39,659 bases of DNA from a virus. The notes beneath the pieces were generated by a model. The model did no database searches and had not been told where the DNA came from. It saw only the letters and a program-made list of their open reading frames with translations. The DNA lies in IMG/VR virus record IMGVR_UViG_3300042868_005031, positions 1-39,659 of that record, one strand, 5' to 3'. A program made the position numbers and the translations under genes. Of the stretch, positions 8,253 through 15,812 are shown one piece after another. Numbering within the stretch: position 1 is the first letter of the stretch; every line of letters starts with the position of its first letter.

Positions 8253-8634
8253 AGTATTCGATATCGTTATAAATTTCGTTTGAGTTTAATATAATTGCTG
8301 CGTGGCCTTTTACTACACAATATCCTTGAGACGATTTTGTTAAACGAAATTCCAGTTCTTTAACAGGGGGGGGTTCCTCTATATTAATTTTCCCATCTAC
8401 AATTGTTGTTCTATGAATTGGTAGTTCTTGAAATATCACTGGGTCTTTAATAACAATATAATTATCCCCCGCAGGATAATCTGTCGGGAACATTCCTAAT
8501 ATGGTGCCATCGTCTGCATTATAATAAATTCGGTATTCTTTTTTTGCTTCTAGCTCCATACGCCGATTAGTTTCTTCTTCGGCTATACGTAACCCTTCAA
8601 AGAATTCATCCCAACCGTCGTTCGTAGTAGTCAA
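8230..8634 (-). CDS. Hypothetical protein, 134 aa
   Basis: I do not recognise a family. The first 30 or so residues are acidic and probably helical (WDEFFEGLRIAEEETNR). The rest looks like a small beta-rich domain (YRIYYNADDGTILGMF, a PPPVKELEF segment, then GYCVVKGHAAIIL). There is no signal peptide or membrane segment. It is kept as a real gene because it fills the space between two overlapping glycosyltransferase-like genes (29-nt and 23-nt overlaps), in the same direction and without a competing frame. A partner or substrate-binding role in the glycan module is possible but unsupported. Confidence 0.65.
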   Translation of the reverse strand: MTTTNDGWDEFFEGLRIAEEETNRRMELEAKKEYRIYYNADDGTILGMFPTDYPAGDNYIVIKDPVIFQELPIHRTTIVDGKINIEEPPPVKELEFRLTKSSQGYCVVKGHAAIILNSNEIYNDIEYYDRKTNN

Positions 8635-9457
8635 TTAAATCTCCAGTTGCAAAGTCTTTATTATAGTAGTGTAAAGGATGATATTGATTAATGTTATTGA
8701 TTCGTATCATACCATTGTCAAATTCTGTATTAAATACATCGGTAAATTTTTGAGTTTCACTAAATCCGTTTATTGCAGGTTTCATATGCACAAAGTTTAT
8801 GAAATCCAAACTGGGCATTGTACAACGTTCTTCACCTAGAACCAGTGCAGTTAGTGCATACAGTAAGTCTGTGCTTGGGGTGTCTTCGTTACAACCTTTG
8901 ATTTGTTGCTTTACTGTTTGCCACTGTTCAAAAATATTTTGTGCAATATTAAAAAAATTTGCTGCGGTTTGACTATATCTGAAGTACATCAGTCCATTAT
9001 AAACATCAGGTAAATGATTATCGTCAAATACGGTTCGATATTTTCTAACGTTACTTGGTTCTTGTTGGTAGTTCCTGCACCCAGTACTTAAACACACATC
9101 CTGTAATCTAAAGGCAGTCCACCAATGATCAATGCTGCGGGTAAACAATAAATCACTTTCTAATTTAATTGTTTCTTTAAACGGAGTTAGACGAAAAGCT
9201 TGCCATTCGTTGGCTAACCGCCAATTAGAATCAGTGCTATTAAGATCGTATGTAATATCAATGATGTAGTCGAATATAGATAGATGTTTTTCATTTAATT
9301 GCGATTTGGTATTTTTGTCTACTGCTACTGCAAATTGATTATGTCGCTGTGTTGCTTTAATATTTAGTGCTTGAAGGTAGGCTAGTTGTAGATAATCTAC
9401 ATCATTGGTATTTTGTGCAAAAGTAAAATATCCTTGCTGTGCTTTATGCTGACTCAC
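8606..9457 (-). CDS. GT-A-like glycosyltransferase paralogue with altered DxD
   Basis: 283 residues, homologous to the gene just upstream (260 aa). The segment FRLTPFKETIKLESDLLF aligns with YELSPYDETLVIDADFLVF in that protein. The expected DxD metal-binding motif is ESD (E100, S101, D102) here. A second shared element is STDLLYA, matching RNDYAFA. The fold therefore looks like a nucleotide-diphospho-sugar transferase, but the metal site differs, so activity or donor specificity may differ too. It overlaps neighbours by 14 and 29 nt. There are no membrane segments. Acceptor unknown. Confidence 0.6.
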   Translation of the reverse strand: MSQHKAQQGYFTFAQNTNDVDYLQLAYLQALNIKATQRHNQFAVAVDKNTKSQLNEKHLSIFDYIIDITYDLNSTDSNWRLANEWQAFRLTPFKETIKLESDLLFTRSIDHWWTAFRLQDVCLSTGCRNYQQEPSNVRKYRTVFDDNHLPDVYNGLMYFRYSQTAANFFNIAQNIFEQWQTVKQQIKGCNEDTPSTDLLYALTALVLGEERCTMPSLDFINFVHMKPAINGFSETQKFTDVFNTEFDNGMIRINNINQYHPLHYYNKDFATGDLIDYYERRLG

Positions 9458-10226
9458 TGTCTACAAACTCCCTAAACTGTTCACTTTGCAAATATGCTTT
9501 ACTCATAACGTGCATATTAGTGCGCGGTATGACGAAAGCACGTGATGCATCTCTTACAATAAAATTATTGCCTTGTGCTGTAATGCTGGTTAACGGATTA
9601 TCTATGTGTAGCATAGGACCTAATAACGAATCCTGCTTGATTGTACTATATCCTTTTAGCACAATATCAGCCATAGCAAAAGCATAATCATTGCGAAAAT
9701 TATTATGTTCAATATTGAACAGCGCACAATAATAACTGTAATTTTCTTGAATACGTCTAACTAGTTGAAAGAAATTTTTTGCTGCTGGTGTTTTTCTAAA
9801 CACAAACGCGGTGGCCCAAACATATGGTAAACCGTGTGCGCTCATACGTTCTGGATACTGCTGAGTTAAACCAATTGCGTCTTTCATTATGAGCCAATCC
9901 CAATGACTTAGATCAAATGCTTGCACAAAAGTTTTATCAAATACGAGAAAGTCGGCATCAATTACCAGTGTTTCGTCGTAAGGACTTAGCTCGTACGCTT
10001 GATATCGACCAGCATTGCGCCATTGTACAAATTTACCAACATCGGTATCAAATCGTTGATTCTCGTAATCTTGTGCTGCATCAGTTATTAGTGTATACGG
10101 CAGGTTTAAAGTTTTGCTGGCCAACTTTAATGTTCGTTCAGCAATACTGACATAATTGGTGGTGTCAGTGTTATATGCGAATGACAAGATGCCTCTAGAC
10201 TTTTCGAATTTTTTTAAGTTCTTCAT
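9444..10226 (-). CDS. GT-A-like glycosyltransferase
   Basis: 260 residues. GILSFAYNT at 12-20 is the first beta strand and nucleotide-binding loop, and LPYTLITD (42-49) looks like the second strand. The motif DAD at D90-D92, within ETLVIDADFLVF, is the likely divalent-metal and UDP-sugar site. NDYAFA (179-184) and a late HID may complete the active site. The layout resembles GT8-like enzymes, though assignment to a CAZy family is not possible by eye. The start overlaps the upstream gene by 32 nt, and no later methionine is suitable. It is followed by its divergent paralogue. The likely role is sugar transfer to a surface glycan or virion protein. Confidence 0.62.
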   Translation of the reverse strand: MKNLKKFEKSRGILSFAYNTDTTNYVSIAERTLKLASKTLNLPYTLITDAAQDYENQRFDTDVGKFVQWRNAGRYQAYELSPYDETLVIDADFLVFDKTFVQAFDLSHWDWLIMKDAIGLTQQYPERMSAHGLPYVWATAFVFRKTPAAKNFFQLVRRIQENYSYYCALFNIEHNNFRNDYAFAMADIVLKGYSTIKQDSLLGPMLHIDNPLTSITAQGNNFIVRDASRAFVIPRTNMHVMSKAYLQSEQFREFVDSESA

Positions 10227-10542
10227 ATTGTTGATGCCAAGAATTCATTACTTGTTGGTAGTGTTGACAGGCTGTTTTGTAAAATTCTGCACAATCATCG
10301 ATGTGTATCGGATTGCCGTACGCATCTTCTACATACATACTATCACCGCCTCCCCAGGGCCATACTTCGCCTGCACTACGCCAGGCGTGTACAAATGCAA
10401 TCAATTCAGGACTGGCTTTAAACAGGCCGCCATTATGTGTAAAGTGAAGATCAGTCTGAATCTTTTCGTGTAGTAGTTTCTTATTGATTTGATGATCAGT
10501 GGATTGTTTTATTTGCTGTACAATATTTGAAATTTCTGTCAT
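10195..10542 (-). CDS. Hypothetical protein, 115 aa, first gene of the tailoring operon
   Basis: No recognised catalytic family. It is helical and charged at both ends (an N-terminal stretch of K, Q and E; C-terminal WHQQYEELKKIRK), with a central Gly/Trp segment, WPWGGGDSM. No signal peptide or membrane segment is seen. It starts 25 nt downstream of the predicted transcription start of the promoter inside the terminator, with a weak GGGA ribosome-binding site. Its place directly after the fiber and adhesin genes would fit a small chaperone or assembly factor, as gp57A is for T4 fibers. That is a positional guess only. Confidence 0.65.
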   Translation of the reverse strand: MTEISNIVQQIKQSTDHQINKKLLHEKIQTDLHFTHNGGLFKASPELIAFVHAWRSAGEVWPWGGGDSMYVEDAYGNPIHIDDCAEFYKTACQHYQQVMNSWHQQYEELKKIRKV

Positions 10543-10558
10543 TGAATTTCCCAGATAG

Positions 10559-10590
10559 AAAAAAGCATAGTAGATTTTACACTACTATGC
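10559..10590 (-). terminator. Intrinsic terminator ending the structural operon
   Basis: On the minus strand a perfect 9-bp stem (arms 10582-10590 and 10565-10573, GCATAGTAG with its complement) encloses an 8-nt loop. It is followed directly by six T residues (10564-10559). It lies 27 nt past the stop of the last virion gene and stops transcription arriving from the right. Confidence 0.85.
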
Positions 10591-10603
10591 CCTGTTTTGT
10601 CAA
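10574..10603 (-). promoter_or_regulatory. Sigma70-like promoter embedded in the terminator
   Basis: Minus strand: a consensus -35 TTGACA at 10603-10598, an 18-nt spacer, and a -10 TAAAAT at 10579-10574 (5 of 6 bases match TATAAT). The -10 lies in the loop of the terminator hairpin. Transcription would start near 10567, inside the second arm, so these transcripts cannot form the hairpin and should read into the tailoring operon. Inferred from sequence alone. Confidence 0.6.
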
Positions 10604-10616
10604 ACTCAATCGTTGA

Positions 10617-11546
10617 TTAAGTAATTGTTATTGCTCCGCCCCAAGAACTGGTCAAATAGGTGGTTTCTGGATAAACAATATCAACTCGGGAGTTTAATGT
10701 AATACTTAGTGTATCGTCCCAAGTCTTGTCTGGTATGTTGTAACTAATTCGAAAAACTACAGTAACACCTTTACTACTATTGGTAGTAGTACTATCGGAC
10801 GCATAGATACCAATTGATCCAACTGATGCTGTATATGCCGCGGTGGTATCAGTTACTGCAACAATAACTGTATTTGTATTATAAACCATATCATAATAGC
10901 CGATTGTTGTATCGTTGGTATTTAAAGTTATTCCTGTACCTGTTCGTCCAGTGTTATTAAGAGCTTTAACTCCAGTTCCGCCTAATCCGGTTATTATTCT
11001 CCCGAAACTAGAGCTAGATCCTGATCCGTTGCTACCACTAGTACTTAATACTAAATTTAGCTGACCGCCACAATTAAAGAAAAATCTCACTTGGTCAATA
11101 CTGCTAAATGTAACTGCACGATCAATATAAGTGTTGATACCGGTTGTGCTAGATATTGCAGTTGTAAAGTTTGATCCTGTGGTAGTTGTGCCCTGCGATG
11201 CAAAATCGGGACCTGCATAAAATGTTGTGATAATTGTGTTGTAAAAATCACCAATATAATTAATTTTACTACCAGCAGTCATTCCAACTGACGAAAACGC
11301 AGTTGGACTGCCGGTTTGATGCAATCTAGCATTGTTTAGTGCATTGATCATTGTTGCCCATTGTGTTGCGGTAACTGTGGACCCAGCTGCTACTGTTGAT
11401 ATTGCAGGTTGTCCATACCCATATCGTCCGTAAGCAGGAAATCCGTTTCCCCAAAATGACCGAATGGAATCTATCGTTCCGTTTACACCGAGTATAAACG
11501 AGTTGTAGTCGTATGCATCAATTTTTCCGCCTTGTATGTATGTCAT
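10617..11546 (-). CDS. Virion structural protein, tandem paralogue 2
   Basis: 309 residues, paralogous along its full length to the 299-aa gene immediately upstream. Both share an N-terminal motif (QGG-I-A-DYN-FI), the segment VTATQWA-INALNNARLHQTG, a Gly/Ser-rich middle (STSGSNGSGSSSSFGR) and a C-terminus built around DKTWDDTL-ITLNSRVDIV-PETTYL. Composition (Thr, Ser, Asn, Gly; few charges) fits a beta-structured virion surface or fiber-associated protein. I recall similar proteins in T4-like marine phages annotated only as virion structural proteins. It is the last gene before the terminator. Exact location in the particle is unknown. Confidence 0.72.
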   Translation of the reverse strand: MTYIQGGKIDAYDYNSFILGVNGTIDSIRSFWGNGFPAYGRYGYGQPAISTVAAGSTVTATQWATMINALNNARLHQTGSPTAFSSVGMTAGSKINYIGDFYNTIITTFYAGPDFASQGTTTTGSNFTTAISSTTGINTYIDRAVTFSSIDQVRFFFNCGGQLNLVLSTSGSNGSGSSSSFGRIITGLGGTGVKALNNTGRTGTGITLNTNDTTIGYYDMVYNTNTVIVAVTDTTAAYTASVGSIGIYASDSTTTNSSKGVTVVFRISYNIPDKTWDDTLSITLNSRVDIVYPETTYLTSSWGGAITIT

Positions 11547-11558
11547 TAGTTTGTTCCG

Positions 11559-12458
11559 TTAAGTAATTGTTGGGGTTCCCCACACATTGCTGAGATATGT
11601 GGTTTCTGGGAAGACTATGTCGACGCGAGAGTTTAATGTAATGCCCAGGGTATCATCCCAAGTTTTATCTGCGATCACATAACTGATACGGAAATTGACC
11701 TGATTACCATTGGATCCATTGGTAGTATCGTTGCTATTAGTATACAAGCCAATAGCCGCGGTTGATGCTGTATACGATGCTGTGGTGTCTGTTACTGCAA
11801 TGATATTGGTATTTGATGCGTAAACAATATTTCGATACCCAAATGCTGTGTTGTTGGTATTCAATGTGATTCCTGACCCAGTACGTCCTGAGTTGGTGGT
11901 GTTGAGAATTCCTACACCACCTAGGCCAGTAATTAATCTACCAAAACTTGAACTAGATCCTGTGCCGTTACTACTGCTAGTGCTCAATACCAAATTTAAT
12001 CGCCCACCTGCGTTAAAGAAATATCTTGCAGCATTTGCACTACTAAATGTAACAATACGATCGGTGAAGCTGTTAATACCAGTGGTACCGCTGATACTAG
12101 TTGTAAAATTTGAACCAGTGGTTGTACCGCCTTGCGAGGCAAAACTTGCTGCGCCACTGTATGCATTATTAATTTGTGTTGCCAGTGTTGATAGGTGATT
12201 TACAGTTGCCCCGGCAGTTACAGCACTGATACCAGACCCTGACCCAGTTTGGTGCAATCTAGCATTATTTAATGCATTAATTAAAGATGCCCACTGCGTG
12301 GCTGTAACTGTTCCTGCTGCGCTAACTGCGCTAACGGCAGTTTGCCCATACCCAACAGCGCCAGACCCAGTACTCCAAACCGTGTTTAGCTGGTTTGAGC
12401 CGTTGATAAAGTTGTTATAGTCTGCGGCTGCAATTGTGCCGCCTTGCGAGTATGCCAT
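11559..12458 (-). CDS. Virion structural protein, tandem paralogue 1
   Basis: 299 residues, the tandem partner of the 309-aa gene, separated from it by 12 nt. The two are collinear and align almost without gaps in the last 150 residues. They differ most at residues 15-60, where the downstream copy has extra Gly/Tyr residues. The protein is low in charge and Thr/Ser/Asn/Gly-rich, like secreted beta-strand proteins. It sits after the three fibers and the adhesin, suggesting a role at the fiber or baseplate periphery. Function not recognised. Confidence 0.72.
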   Translation of the reverse strand: MAYSQGGTIAAADYNNFINGSNQLNTVWSTGSGAVGYGQTAVSAVSAAGTVTATQWASLINALNNARLHQTGSGSGISAVTAGATVNHLSTLATQINNAYSGAASFASQGGTTTGSNFTTSISGTTGINSFTDRIVTFSSANAARYFFNAGGRLNLVLSTSSSNGTGSSSSFGRLITGLGGVGILNTTNSGRTGSGITLNTNNTAFGYRNIVYASNTNIIAVTDTTASYTASTAAIGLYTNSNDTTNGSNGNQVNFRISYVIADKTWDDTLGITLNSRVDIVFPETTYLSNVWGTPTIT

Positions 12459-12471
12459 TTAGTGTATCCGA

Positions 12472-13980
12472 TTACGAATTTATTTTTACAATCGCTTCAA
12501 TTACACCCTCGTCTTCATCGGTTTTGTTAACTAAACTGCGTCCGATCACGTTCCAAGGTGTTAATTCTGAAGGTTTACCAGCACGAGCTAATCCATTACC
12601 GGCACTAACTAGTCGATCACCTTTGGCGATAAATCCAGTTACTCTAACTGGAACTCGTCCGCTCATTGCAATTGGGGGATGAGTAGCATTTGTACCTGCA
12701 CCGGAATTCATTAGATATGCTGCGTTAGTACTTATGACTCCAAATACTGTATCGCTTAATTCATCAACCACTTTAGTAATTTCTGCTGCGCCGCCCATTT
12801 CAACTACAGTACCTGCTGGATATTCTGCATCTGCGTGAAAACGTTCTGCCAAGTCGGCGTATTTTGCTTGTACAGAAACACCATAGATGTTGTTAAACCA
12901 AGCACTGGTTGATCCAATATCTACTACTAGGTTTGCTGCAGGGATAATGCTTGTAGTTGCTGTTATTGTAGTAAATCTACCAGTACTGGCAGTTGCATTT
13001 CCAATTGGTGTGTTGTTGATCGAACTGAAACTTGCTGATCCACCAACTGTTGCAAGTTCTGAGCCGTTGTATGTACCGTATCCACTAATAGCAATTCCGC
13101 TTAGTGTTCCCAAGCTGGTAATGTTTGGCTGTGCTGCTGTTAATACTGCTCCACTAAATCCCGAGCTAGCTGTAACACCGGCTGCGCTAACTGTGGTTGC
13201 GTTAACTGTGGTTGCTGAAACGTTACCGGTTAATGTACCACTAAATGCACCTGTTAATGTAGTTGCTGCGACTGTGCCAGCAGTGACTGTGGTTCCTGTG
13301 ATGGCCGCTGCTGTAATACCCGCAGATCCATCTCGTTGTACCAAGGTGCTGGCTGTTGCGGCTGTTGATTGATTGCTTAGACCCCAAGTTGGACTAGCAG
13401 TTGTGTTAAAGTTAATACCAGCACGTATACTGGTAAATCCAGTTAACGAACTGTTAAATGTATCTTTTGAGAATATGGCATAAATTGTGCCAGAGATTTT
13501 AAACTGTATTACTACGTGTGTGCCCGACGAAGTGTCGGTCATGATAGCAGGAACAGTACCTGTGTCACCTGTTGCCGGAGTTGCTTGCGGTCCTACTGTA
13601 ATCCACGCACTGCCAGAATATACTTTCAATTGGCTGTTTGTGGTATCAAACCACAGATCACCGCCTAACGAGCTCAAATCGCCTGGTGGGCTTGCAAACG
13701 GACTACTAGTAGCACCAGTTGAAATTTTCCAGCTAGTGCCCGAATATACTTTTAAAATGTTGTTTGTTACATCCCACCACAATTGCCCAGTTAATGGATT
13801 GCCGGGACTAGTTGTGCTGGAGAAATTTTCCAGCATTCTGACAAAGTTGTCGTTTAAGTACTCGCCGTAACCGGCATAATTTTTACCAATTAGGACTAAA
13901 CTGGTACTATCATTATTAACTGTGCCGTCAGCAATAGTTGTTAACGTTTGTCCATTTGATTTGATAATTGTATATGCCAT
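12472..13980 (-). CDS. Tail fiber/structural protein with shared anchor domain and conserved C-terminal domain
   Basis: 502 residues. Residues 1 to about 190 match the N-termini of two other fibers in the window: a YTI-K-G-L-T-DGT-N opening, NY-GYG-YLNDNFVRMLENF, and two GQLWWD/GDLWFD-LKVYSG-W repeats. This is probably the particle-attachment domain. The middle (about 210-330) is a Thr/Ala/Val-rich repetitive shaft. The C-terminal part contains KYADLAERFHADAEYPAGTV, then VFGVIS and GRVPVRVTG. It recalls the Peptidase_G2-type C-terminal domains of phage fibers that act as intramolecular chaperones, though I cannot confirm family or cleavage. Start ATG has a nearby AAGGAA ribosome-binding site. 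Confidence 0.72.
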   Translation of the reverse strand: MAYTIIKSNGQTLTTIADGTVNNDSTSLVLIGKNYAGYGEYLNDNFVRMLENFSSTTSPGNPLTGQLWWDVTNNILKVYSGTSWKISTGATSSPFASPPGDLSSLGGDLWFDTTNSQLKVYSGSAWITVGPQATPATGDTGTVPAIMTDTSSGTHVVIQFKISGTIYAIFSKDTFNSSLTGFTSIRAGINFNTTASPTWGLSNQSTAATASTLVQRDGSAGITAAAITGTTVTAGTVAATTLTGAFSGTLTGNVSATTVNATTVSAAGVTASSGFSGAVLTAAQPNITSLGTLSGIAISGYGTYNGSELATVGGSASFSSINNTPIGNATASTGRFTTITATTSIIPAANLVVDIGSTSAWFNNIYGVSVQAKYADLAERFHADAEYPAGTVVEMGGAAEITKVVDELSDTVFGVISTNAAYLMNSGAGTNATHPPIAMSGRVPVRVTGFIAKGDRLVSAGNGLARAGKPSELTPWNVIGRSLVNKTDEDEGVIEAIVKINS

Positions 13981-14006
13981 TTGGTATTCCTTTTATTCCC
14001 TTCTTG

Positions 14007-14014
14007 TATTTATG
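14007..14014 (-). promoter_or_regulatory. Candidate T4-type late promoter box
   Basis: CATAAATA on the minus strand, one mismatch from the T4 late -10 box TATAAATA, ending 26 nt before the ATG of the 502-aa fiber gene in a 51-nt intergenic gap. A TATAAT sequence lies a little further upstream without a good -35. Weak evidence, since the box is AT-rich and short. Confidence 0.35.
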
Positions 14015-14031
14015 CTCGTATTATAGTATTA

Positions 14032-15771
14032 CTATGCTGCCATTTTCTGTATATAACACAAAGCATAATATGGCGGTAAATTGGCGTTTGTTCCGCTAAC
14101 ACCACGAGCGTTTGTTGTATACGAAACCGAACTATTGCCACTAAAGGGATGAGTATGTGAGGCGCTGTTGTTTATACTTAAAGTATGATCGTGAGATGCA
14201 TCTATTGTTAATAAGGATCCAGTGCCCGATCCTGCAGCACCAAGGATTTCGTTCGTTGTATATCCGCTAACGATCCCAGATAGATTCTGAGCGTTTCTAT
14301 CATCTCCGCCGTGTGTGCCCACTAAACTTTCTGTTATTGCAGTCCCACTGTGAGTATGTACTCCGCCTGCATCAGTGGTTCCTGAGAAATTGACTGTTGC
14401 TGTTCCTGTATGATCATGTGATACTACTACCGCATCCTTACTTCCGCCTGTTGCTGCCACTGCATAGGAACTTCCTGCACCTATGACAAATCTATCTCTG
14501 AGATCAGGAGTACCGTTTGTACCGTTACACAACTGCCATCCTGTTGGTATACTTGCTGCAGAACTATTCCACATAACAATAATGCCGGACGGCATATGGT
14601 TATATACAAATGCTGTTGTTGCTACTGTAGTAGAATCATCATCAGTTGATTGTGTTTGAGCAGTAATTTTAGCCGTGTTAGTCAGCATATAAGATGCCAC
14701 TTTGGCATTAGAATACACCTGAGTTTGCAATGAATTAATTTCTGTCTGCTGCGATCCTGCATTAGCAGTCCAAGCTGCTGTTATTGCTACGTTGGCTGCG
14801 TTTACGTTAGCTAATAGAGCAGTTGACTGAGCAGAATTTAGTGTTCCTACAAAGCTAACTACTGCACTATTGGCAGTAACTATAGCTGCATTTGCTGCAT
14901 TTACATTGGCCAACGCCGCAGTTGACTGAGCAGAATTTAGTGTTCCTACAAAGCTAACTACTGCACTATTGGCAGTAACTATAGCTGCATTTGCTGCATT
15001 TACATTGGCAACCTGCAAAGAGTTGACCGTGTTTACATAGCTAACTACTGCACTATTGGCAGTAACTATAGCTGCATTTGCAGCGGTCACATTCGCATTA
15101 ATTGCTACAATAGTTGGATCAGTGGGCAGATATAGTGCTGTATTTGCATTTGTATAAAATTGTTGTGCACCATCTATTAGCTCTAGATTAATAGTTAACC
15201 CGGGGTATATGTACGGAAATCCCTCAATTGCAGGGCTAGGAACAAATGCTCCTTCCGAAGAACTGAATATTGCTACAGTGGTAGATCCAAATTGTTGTTT
15301 TACAATATTGTGTGTTACACCGCCTGTGCTAGCGTCATTGACTGTTTCTGGTATTGCACCAGACACTCCCTGTGCTTTAGTGTATAGCGGAGCAATCAAT
15401 CTCCACGCTATATCATCGTAAACGGATAACTGATTTGTTGATGTATTAAACCACTGATCACCAATTTTGGCCACAGCTGGTTGTGAGCCTTGAATCTTTA
15501 CTCCCGAAACTGAAACATATCCTTGATCCGTAAAAACCTGTAAAGATTGGTCTGACTTATTAAACCATAGTTGCCCTTGTAAACTTGCACCCGATGGTAC
15601 TGTGTTGCTGGCAAAATTTTCTAATAAAAATACTAAGTTTTCGTCAAGATGTAGTCCATATCCAACATAGTTAGGACCGGGAAGATTTAAGTTAGTAGTG
15701 CTGGTATCCAACGATCCGTCAGTGATTGTTGTTAGTAATGTTCCGTCGCTTTTGTATATTGTGTATGCCAT
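14032..15771 (-). CDS. Tail fiber with shared anchor domain and C-terminal collar domain
   Basis: 579 residues. The N-terminal ~190 residues are the anchor domain shared with the other two fibers. Residues about 225-340 are a shaft of 33-residue Ala/Asn/Val repeats. From about residue 394 comes a phage tail collar domain (PF07484 type): GIIVMWNSSAASIPTGWQLC, then PDLRDRFVIGAG. The tip contains four HxH motifs (HDH, HTH, HDH, HTH) and ends LPPYYALCYIQKM. Collar domains occur in T4 gp12 short fibers, and HxH motifs in T4 fiber tips bind iron or zinc. It most likely forms a trimeric fiber that contacts the host surface. Confidence 0.86.
   Translation of the reverse strand: MAYTIYKSDGTLLTTITDGSLDTSTTNLNLPGPNYVGYGLHLDENLVFLLENFASNTVPSGASLQGQLWFNKSDQSLQVFTDQGYVSVSGVKIQGSQPAVAKIGDQWFNTSTNQLSVYDDIAWRLIAPLYTKAQGVSGAIPETVNDASTGGVTHNIVKQQFGSTTVAIFSSSEGAFVPSPAIEGFPYIYPGLTINLELIDGAQQFYTNANTALYLPTDPTIVAINANVTAANAAIVTANSAVVSYVNTVNSLQVANVNAANAAIVTANSAVVSFVGTLNSAQSTAALANVNAANAAIVTANSAVVSFVGTLNSAQSTALLANVNAANVAITAAWTANAGSQQTEINSLQTQVYSNAKVASYMLTNTAKITAQTQSTDDDSTTVATTAFVYNHMPSGIIVMWNSSAASIPTGWQLCNGTNGTPDLRDRFVIGAGSSYAVAATGGSKDAVVVSHDHTGTATVNFSGTTDAGGVHTHSGTAITESLVGTHGGDDRNAQNLSGIVSGYTTNEILGAAGSGTGSLLTIDASHDHTLSINNSASHTHPFSGNSSVSYTTNARGVSGTNANLPPYYALCYIQKMAA
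14819..15010. repeat. 99-nt tandem repeat in fiber shaft
   Basis: Two copies (from about 14819 and 14918) offset by exactly 99 nt, identical over about 90 nt. Weaker copies lie on both sides, to about 14758 and 15100. The period is 33 codons and keeps the frame. It encodes an Ala/Asn/Val-rich shaft repeat of the 579-aa fiber. Confidence 0.9.
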
Positions 15772-15812
15772 TTTGTTTCTCGTTATACTTTACTTATCAA
15801 ACAATTGTTTAA

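Noticed and set aside
12887-13372. Long plus-strand 161-aa Val/Ala-rich frame
   Set aside because: It is antisense to the Thr/Ala-rich fiber shaft. Low complexity keeps the opposite strand open by chance.
15799-15810. 12-bp palindrome AAACAATTGTTT between adhesin and collar fiber
   Set aside because: Short and AT-rich, with no loop or T-run for a terminator and no nearby promoter box. Probably chance.
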